From contig OZ020303.1 in assembly GCA_963971305.1 (NCBI GenBank), positions 43,760,106-43,824,105 on the forward strand: a DNA stretch of 64,000 nt, read 5' to 3'. The position numbers and the translations under genes are program-made. The stretch comes from Arcuatula senhousia. Its lineage: Eukaryota; Mollusca; Bivalvia; Mytilida; Mytilidae. Shown one piece after another: positions 58,107 through 64,000 of the stretch. The notes below the pieces were generated by a model, which saw nothing but the letters and a program-made list of their open reading frames with translations, was not told the DNA's origin and did no database searches. The stretch's first letter is position 1. Each line of letters begins with the position of its first letter.

Positions 58107-61100
58107 AGCTCACCTGACCCGAAGGGTCATGTGAGCTATTGTCATCACTTGGCGTCCATCGTCCGTAAACTTTTTAAAACGTTAACTCCTCTGACACCAT
58201 AAGTCCAATTGCAATTAAACTTGGTATGGTTGTTCATTAGCATTCGGTGCTTAGAACTGATGTGGGGATTATTGATTCGTCCTAAAACATTGCCGCCATG
58301 GCTAAAAATAGAACATAGGGGTAAAATGCAGTTTTTTGCAAATTACTCAAAAACGGCTACAGATATCAAAATTCTGGCAGGGTAAAAGTGATCAGCACCT
58401 CAAGATCTACCTACCCTGAAATTTTGAAGAAAATCCAACGACCCATGTAGGAGTTATTGCCCTTTTTGTGGATTTTTTGAAAATTTTGCACCTGTTTAGC
58501 TCAATATCTTGAAAACTATACTAGATATTTGAGAAATTTAAATTGCATGTTGTTAAGCACATCAAGATCTACAAAATATGTAATAGGGTCAACGTTGTAG
58601 GACCTTTCCTTTTAGGAGTTATTGCCCTTAGAACGTCAAAATTGAGCATTTTAACAGCATTTCCTCATTATTAAGTCCAATTGGAACCAAACTTAATATA
58701 GTTGTTTATTTGCATTTGGTGTATAGAACTGATGTGGGGATTTTTGATTGGTCGTAAAACATGGCCGCTGTGGCTAAAAATAGAACATAGGGGTAAATGG
58801 AAGTTTTTTGCAAATAACTCTAAAACGGTGACAGATTTGAAAATTTTGATGGGGAACAAAAGTGATCAGCACCACAAGATCTACCAGCTCTGAAATTTTG
58901 AAGAAAATCCAACAACCCATGAAGGAGTTATTGCCCTTTTTGTGGATTTTTTACAAATTTTGCACCTGTTTAGCTCAATATCTTGAAAACTATACAAGAT
59001 ATTTGAGAAATTTAAATTGCATATTGTTAAGCACATCAAGATCTACATAATATGTAACAGGGTCAATGTTGTAGGACCTTTTCTTTTAGGAGTTATTGCC
59101 CTTAGAACGTCAAAATTTAGCATTTTAACAGTATTTCCTCATTACATTGAAAACGTTAACTCCTCTGACACTTTAAGTCCAAATGGAACCAAACTTAGTA
59201 TAGTTGTTTATTAGCATTAAGTGTATAGAACTGATGTGGGGATTTTTGATAGGTCGTAAAACATGGCCGCTGTGGCTAAAAATAGAACATAGAGGTAAAT
59301 GGCAGTTTTTTGCAAATAACTCTAAAACGGTGACATATTTCAAAATTTTGATTGGGAACAAAAGTGATCAGCACCTCAAGATCTACCAGCTTTGAAATTT
59401 TGAAGAAAATCCAACAACCCATGTAGGAGTTATTGCCCTTTTTGTGGATTTTTTGAAAAATTTGCACCTGTTTAGCTCAATATCTTGAAAACTATACTAG
59501 ATATTTGAGAAATTTAAATTGCATATTCTTAAGCACATCAAGATCTACATAATATGTAACAGGGTCAATGTTGTAGGACCTTTTCTTTTAGGAGTTATTG
59601 CCCTTAGAACGTCAAAATTTAGCATTTTAACAGTATTTCCTCATTACATTGAAAACGTTAACTCCTCTGACACTTTAAGTCCAAATGGAACCAAACTTGG
59701 TATAGTTGTTTATTAGCATTAAGTGTATAGAACTGATGTGGGGATTTTTGATTGGTCGTAAAACATGGCCGCTGTGGCTAAAAATAGAACATAGAGGTAA
59801 ATGGCAGTTTTTTGCCTTTTCTTTTAGGAGTTATTGCCCTTGGAACGTCAAAATTGAGCATTTTAACTGCATTTCCTTATTAGCTCACCACTTGGCGTCC
59901 GTCGTCGTCGTCCGTCGTCGTAAACTTTTCTTCAAACTTCTTCTCCTCTGAAACGGCCACCCAGATTCAAACCAAATTTGGTCTGGTGGTACTATAGGGT
60001 ATCCCCCACAGAACTGATGTGGGGATTTTTGATTCGTCGAAAAACATGGCCGCCATTGCTAAAAATAGACCAGGGGGGTCAGACTACTGTTTTTGGCTTG
60101 TAAATCAAAAAGGATAAGAGATAGATGAAATCTGATGCCACCTTACTGCTTCAGCATCAAAAGTTCTACAAAAGTCTCCATTTGGTCCAAGTTGTCAGAT
60201 GACCCCTTATAGGGGTTACAGCCCCTTAAAGGTGAAAAATAGCGTTTTTTCATGTTTTTGCCCTTTAGTATGAAAACTATTGCAGATAGAGAAAAGCTAT
60301 TGCTTGCTTAAATGTTCAGTTCATTTAGCTTTACAAAAGTCTCCCTAGGGTCGAAGTTGTCAGATGACCCCTTTAAGGGGTTATGGCCCCTGAAATAATG
60401 TTTTTTCATGTTTTTGGCCTATGGAATGAAAACTATTGCAGATAGAGAGAAGCTGTTGCTTGCTTAAATGTTCAGCTCATTTAGCTCTACAAAAATCTCC
60501 ATAGGGTCGAAGTTGTCAGATGACCCCTTATAGGGGTTACGGCCCCTAAAATTATGTTTTTTCATGTTTTTGGCCTATAGAAAGAAAACTATAGCAGATT
60601 GAGAAAAGCTGTTGCTTGCTTAAATGTTCAGTTCATTTAGCTCTACAAAAGTCTCAATAGGATCGAAGTTGTCAGATGACCCTTAATAGGGGTTACGGCC
60701 CCTAAAATATCCTTTTTTATGTTTTTGGCCTTTAGAATGAAAACTATAGCAGATAGAGAAAAGCTGTTGCTTGCTTAAATGTTCAGCGCATAAAGCTCTA
60801 CAAAAGTCTCCATAGGGTCGAAGTTGTCAGATTACCCCTTTAAGGGGTAAGGCCCCTAAAATAACGGTTTTTCGTGTTTTTAGCTCACCTGACCCGAAGG
60901 GTCATGTGAGCTATTGTCATCACTTGGCGTCCGTCGTCCGTCCGTCGTCCGTCGTCCGTCGTCCGTAAACTTTTTAAAACGTTAACTCCTCTGACACCAT
61001 AAGTCCAATTGCAATTAAACTTGGTATGGTTGTTCATTAGCATTCGGTGCTTAGAACTGATGTGGGGATTATTGATTCGTCCTAAAACATTGCCGCCATG

Positions 61101-64000
61101 GCTAAAAATAGAACATAGGGGTAAAATGCAGTTTTTTGCAAATTACTCAAAAACGGCTACAGATATCAAAATTCTTGCAAGGGTAAAAGTGATCAGCACC
61201 TCAAGATCTACCTACCCTGAAATTTTGAAGAAAATCCAACGACCCATGTAGGAGTTATTGTCCTTTTTGTGGATTTTTTGAAAATTTTGCACCTGTTTAG
61301 CTCAATATCTTGAAAACTATACTAGATATTTGAGAAATTTAAATTGCATGTTGTTAAGCACATCAAGATCTACAAAATATGTAATAGGGTCAACGTTGTA
61401 GGACCTTTCCTTTTAGGAGTTATTGCCCTTAGAACGTCAAAATTGAGCATTGTAACAGCATTTCCTCATTATTAAGTCCAATTGGAACCAAACTTAATAT
61501 AGTTGTTTATTTGCATTTGGTGTATAGAACTGATGTGGGGATTTTTGATTGGTCGTAAAACATGGCCGCTGTGGCTAAAAATAGAACATAGGGGTAAATG
61601 GAAGTTTTTTGCAAATAACTCTAAAACGGTGACAGATTTGAAAATTTTGATTGGGAACAAAAGTGATCAGCACCACAAGATCTACCAGCTCTGAAATTTT
61701 GAAGAAAATCCAACAACCCATGAAGGAGTTATTGCCCTTTTTGTGGATTTTTTACAAATTTTGCACCTGTTTAGCTCAATATCTTGAAAACTATACAAGA
61801 TATTTGAGAAATTTAAATTGCATATTGTTAAGCACATCAAGATCTACATAATATGTAACAGGGTCAATGTTGTAGGACCTTTTCTTTTAGGAGTTATTGC
61901 CCTTAGAACGTCAAAATTTAGCATTTTAACAGTATTTCCTCATTACATTGAAAACGTTAACTCCTCTGACACTTTAAGTCCAAATGGAACCAAACTTAGT
62001 ATAGTTGTTTATTAGCATTAAGTGTATAGAACTGATGTGGGGATTTTTGATAGGTCGTAAAACATGGCCGCTGTGGCTAAAAATAGAACATAGAGGTAAA
62101 TGGCAGTTTTTTGCAAATAACTCTAAAACGGTGACATATTTCAAAATTTTGATTGGGAACAAAAGTGATCAGCACCTCAAGATCTACCAGCTTTGAAATT
62201 TTGAAGAAAATCCAATAACCCATGTAGGAGTTATTGCCCTTTTTGTGGATTTTTTGAAAAATTTGCACCTGTTTAGCTCAATATCTTGAAAACTATACTA
62301 GATATTTGAGAAATTTAAATTGCATATTCTTAATCACATCAAGATCTACATAATATGTAACAGGGTCAATGTTGTAGGACCTTTTCTTTTAGGAGTTATT
62401 GCCCTTAGAACGTCAAAATTTAGCATTTTAACAGTATTTCCTCATTACATTGAAAACGTTAACTCCTCTGACACTTTAAGTCCAAATGGAACCAAACTTG
62501 GTATAGTTGTTTATTAGCATTAAGTGTATAGAACTGATGTGGGGATTTTTGATTGGTCGTAAAACATGGCCGCTGTGGCTAAAAATAGAACATAGAGGTA
62601 AATGGCAGTTTTTTGCCTTTTCTTTTAGGAGTTATTGCCCTTGGAACGTCAAAATTGAGCATTTTAACTGCATTTCCTTATTAGCTCACCACTTGGCGTC
62701 CGTCGTCGTCGTCCGTCGTCGTAAACTTTTCTTCAAACTTCTTCTCCTCTGAAACGGCCACCCAGATTCAAACCAAATTTGGTCTGGTGGTACTATAGGG
62801 TATCCCCCACAGAACTGATGTGGGGATTTTTGATTCGTCGAAAAACATGGCCGCCATTGCTAAAAATAGACCAGGGGGGTCAGACTACTGTTTTTGGCTT
62901 GTAAATCAAAAAGGATAAGAGATAGATGAAATCTGATGCCACCTTACTGCTTCAGCATCAAAAGTTCTACAAAAGTCTCCATTTGGTCCAAGTTGTCAGA
63001 TGACCCCTTATAGGGGTTACAGCCCCTTAAAGGTGAAAAATAGCGTTTTTTCATGTTTTTGCCCTTTAGTATGAAAACTATTGCAGATAGAGAAAAGCTA
63101 TTGCTTGCTTAAATGTTCAGTTCATTTAGCTTTACAAAAGTCTCCCTAGGGTCGAAGTTGTCAGATGACCCCTTTTAGGGGTTATGGCCCCTGAAATAAT
63201 GTTTTTTCATGTTTTTGGCCTATGGAATGAAAACTATTGCAGATAGAGAGAAGCTGTTGCTTGCTTAAATGTTCAGCTCATTTAGCTCTACAAAAATCTC
63301 CATAGGGTCGAAGTTGTCAGATGACCCCTTATAGGGGTTACGGCCCCTAAAATTATGTTTTTTCATGTTTTTGGCCTATAGAAAGAAAACTATAGCAGAT
63401 TGAGAAAAGCTGTTGCTTGCTTAAATGTTCAGTTCATTTAGCTCTACAAAAGTCTCAATAGGATCGAAGTTGTCAGATGACCCTTAATAGGGGTTACGGC
63501 CCCTAAAATATCCTTTTTCATGTTTTTGGCCTTTAGAATGAAAACTATAGCAGATAGAGAAAAGCTGTTGCTTGCTTAAATGTTCAGCGCATAAAGCTCT
63601 ACAAAAGTCTCCATAGGGTCGAAGTTGTCAGATTACCCCTTTAAGGGGTAAGGCCCCTAAAATAACGGTTTTTCGTGTTTTTAGCTCACCTGACCCGAAG
63701 GGTCAGGTGACATGTGAGCTATTGTCATCACTTGGCGTCCGTCGTCCGTCCGTCGTCCGTCGTCCGTAAACTTTTTAAAACGTTAACTCCTCTGACACCA
63801 TAAGTCCAATTGCAATTAAACTTGGTATGGTTGTTCATTAGCATTCGGTGCTTAGAACTGATGTGGGGATTATTGATTCGTCCTAAAACATTGCCGCCAT
63901 GGCTAAAAATAGAACATAGGGGTAAAATGCAGTTTTTTGCAAATTACTCAAAAACGGCTACAGATATCAAAATTCTTGCAAGGGTAAAAGTGATCAGCAC
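58107..64000 (+). repeat. Compound tandem array, ~2.8-kb unit, two full copies and a partial third
   Basis: Units start with the hairpin AGCTCACCTGACCCGAAGGG TCATGTGAGCT at 58107, 60882 and 63683 (offsets 2775 and 2801). The first two copies differ mainly in GTCC/GTC microsatellite length. Each unit has two halves. First come ~502-base subrepeats (CAAATAACTCTAAAACGGTG, GCACATCAAGATCTAC, GGAGTTATTGCCCTTAGAAC). From 59881/62682 a second element follows (AGCTCACCACTTGGCGTCCG) ending in ~150-base monomers of the same family as PUM3 intron 7. Small conserved frames here (for example 58671-58859 and 61472-61660) are repeat-derived. The array leaves the window. Confidence 0.9.

Noticed and set aside
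58671..62752. Many short conserved frames (for example 62-65 codons) repeated at 502- and 2801-base offsets
   Set aside because: They lie in recent tandem repeats on both strands; conservation reflects DNA duplication, and none resembles a protein domain.

Overview
The window is eukaryotic nuclear DNA from an animal, very probably a bivalve mollusc and perhaps a mytilid mussel. This is an inference from three things: AT-rich sequence with small coding exons in long introns, mobile elements with the layout of the bivalve 'pearl' type (5' hairpin, GTCC-type microsatellite, tandem ~160-base core repeats, 3' hairpin), and many small inverted-repeat elements. There is no bacterial-style gene organisation. 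Most open frames longer than 60 codons are chance frames or lie in repeats.

Two complete protein genes were assembled exon by exon; every junction is GT/AG and phase-consistent. (1) On the minus strand, a five-exon gene (14325-25217, 223 codons) encodes a mitochondrial-type adenylate kinase of the AK3/AK4 group (GTP:AMP phosphotransferase). (2) On the plus strand, a 17-exon gene (27682-53337, 802 codons) encodes the nucleolar Puf-family protein PUM3 (Puf-A, KIAA0020). They are divergent, with about 2.5 kb between start codons, and any PUM3 5' leader exon must lie in that gap.

Layout: 1-14 kb is intergenic with interspersed repeats, MITEs and tandem repeats. 14.3-25.2 kb is AK3. Its intron 4 holds an array of about 19 copies of the 3' end of its own exon 4, its intron 3 begins inside a MITE, and its large intron 1 holds nested inverted elements. 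25.2-27.7 kb is the divergent intergenic region, with a 588-bp inverted-repeat element and copies of a ~125-bp repeat. 27.7-53.3 kb is PUM3. Its intron 7 contains a 7.5-kb pearl-type array interrupted by a hAT-like insertion, its exon 13 is bracketed by duplicated splice sites, and later introns carry hAT-like, MITE and 2.3-kb TIR elements. 53.3-58.1 kb is downstream sequence with a pearl/Helitron-like element, a foldback element and a MITE. 58.1-64 kb is a compound tandem array of ~2.8-kb units running off the end of the window.

The most unusual signal is that both neighbouring genes have tandemly amplified an exon-3'-end plus 5'-splice-site segment (87-bp unit in AK3, 99-bp unit in PUM3). 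This leaves rows of intact-looking donor sites after the true exon. In AK3 every unit also carries a juxtaposed acceptor-like/donor sequence (TTTTACAG then GTAGGT) resembling a recursive-splicing site.
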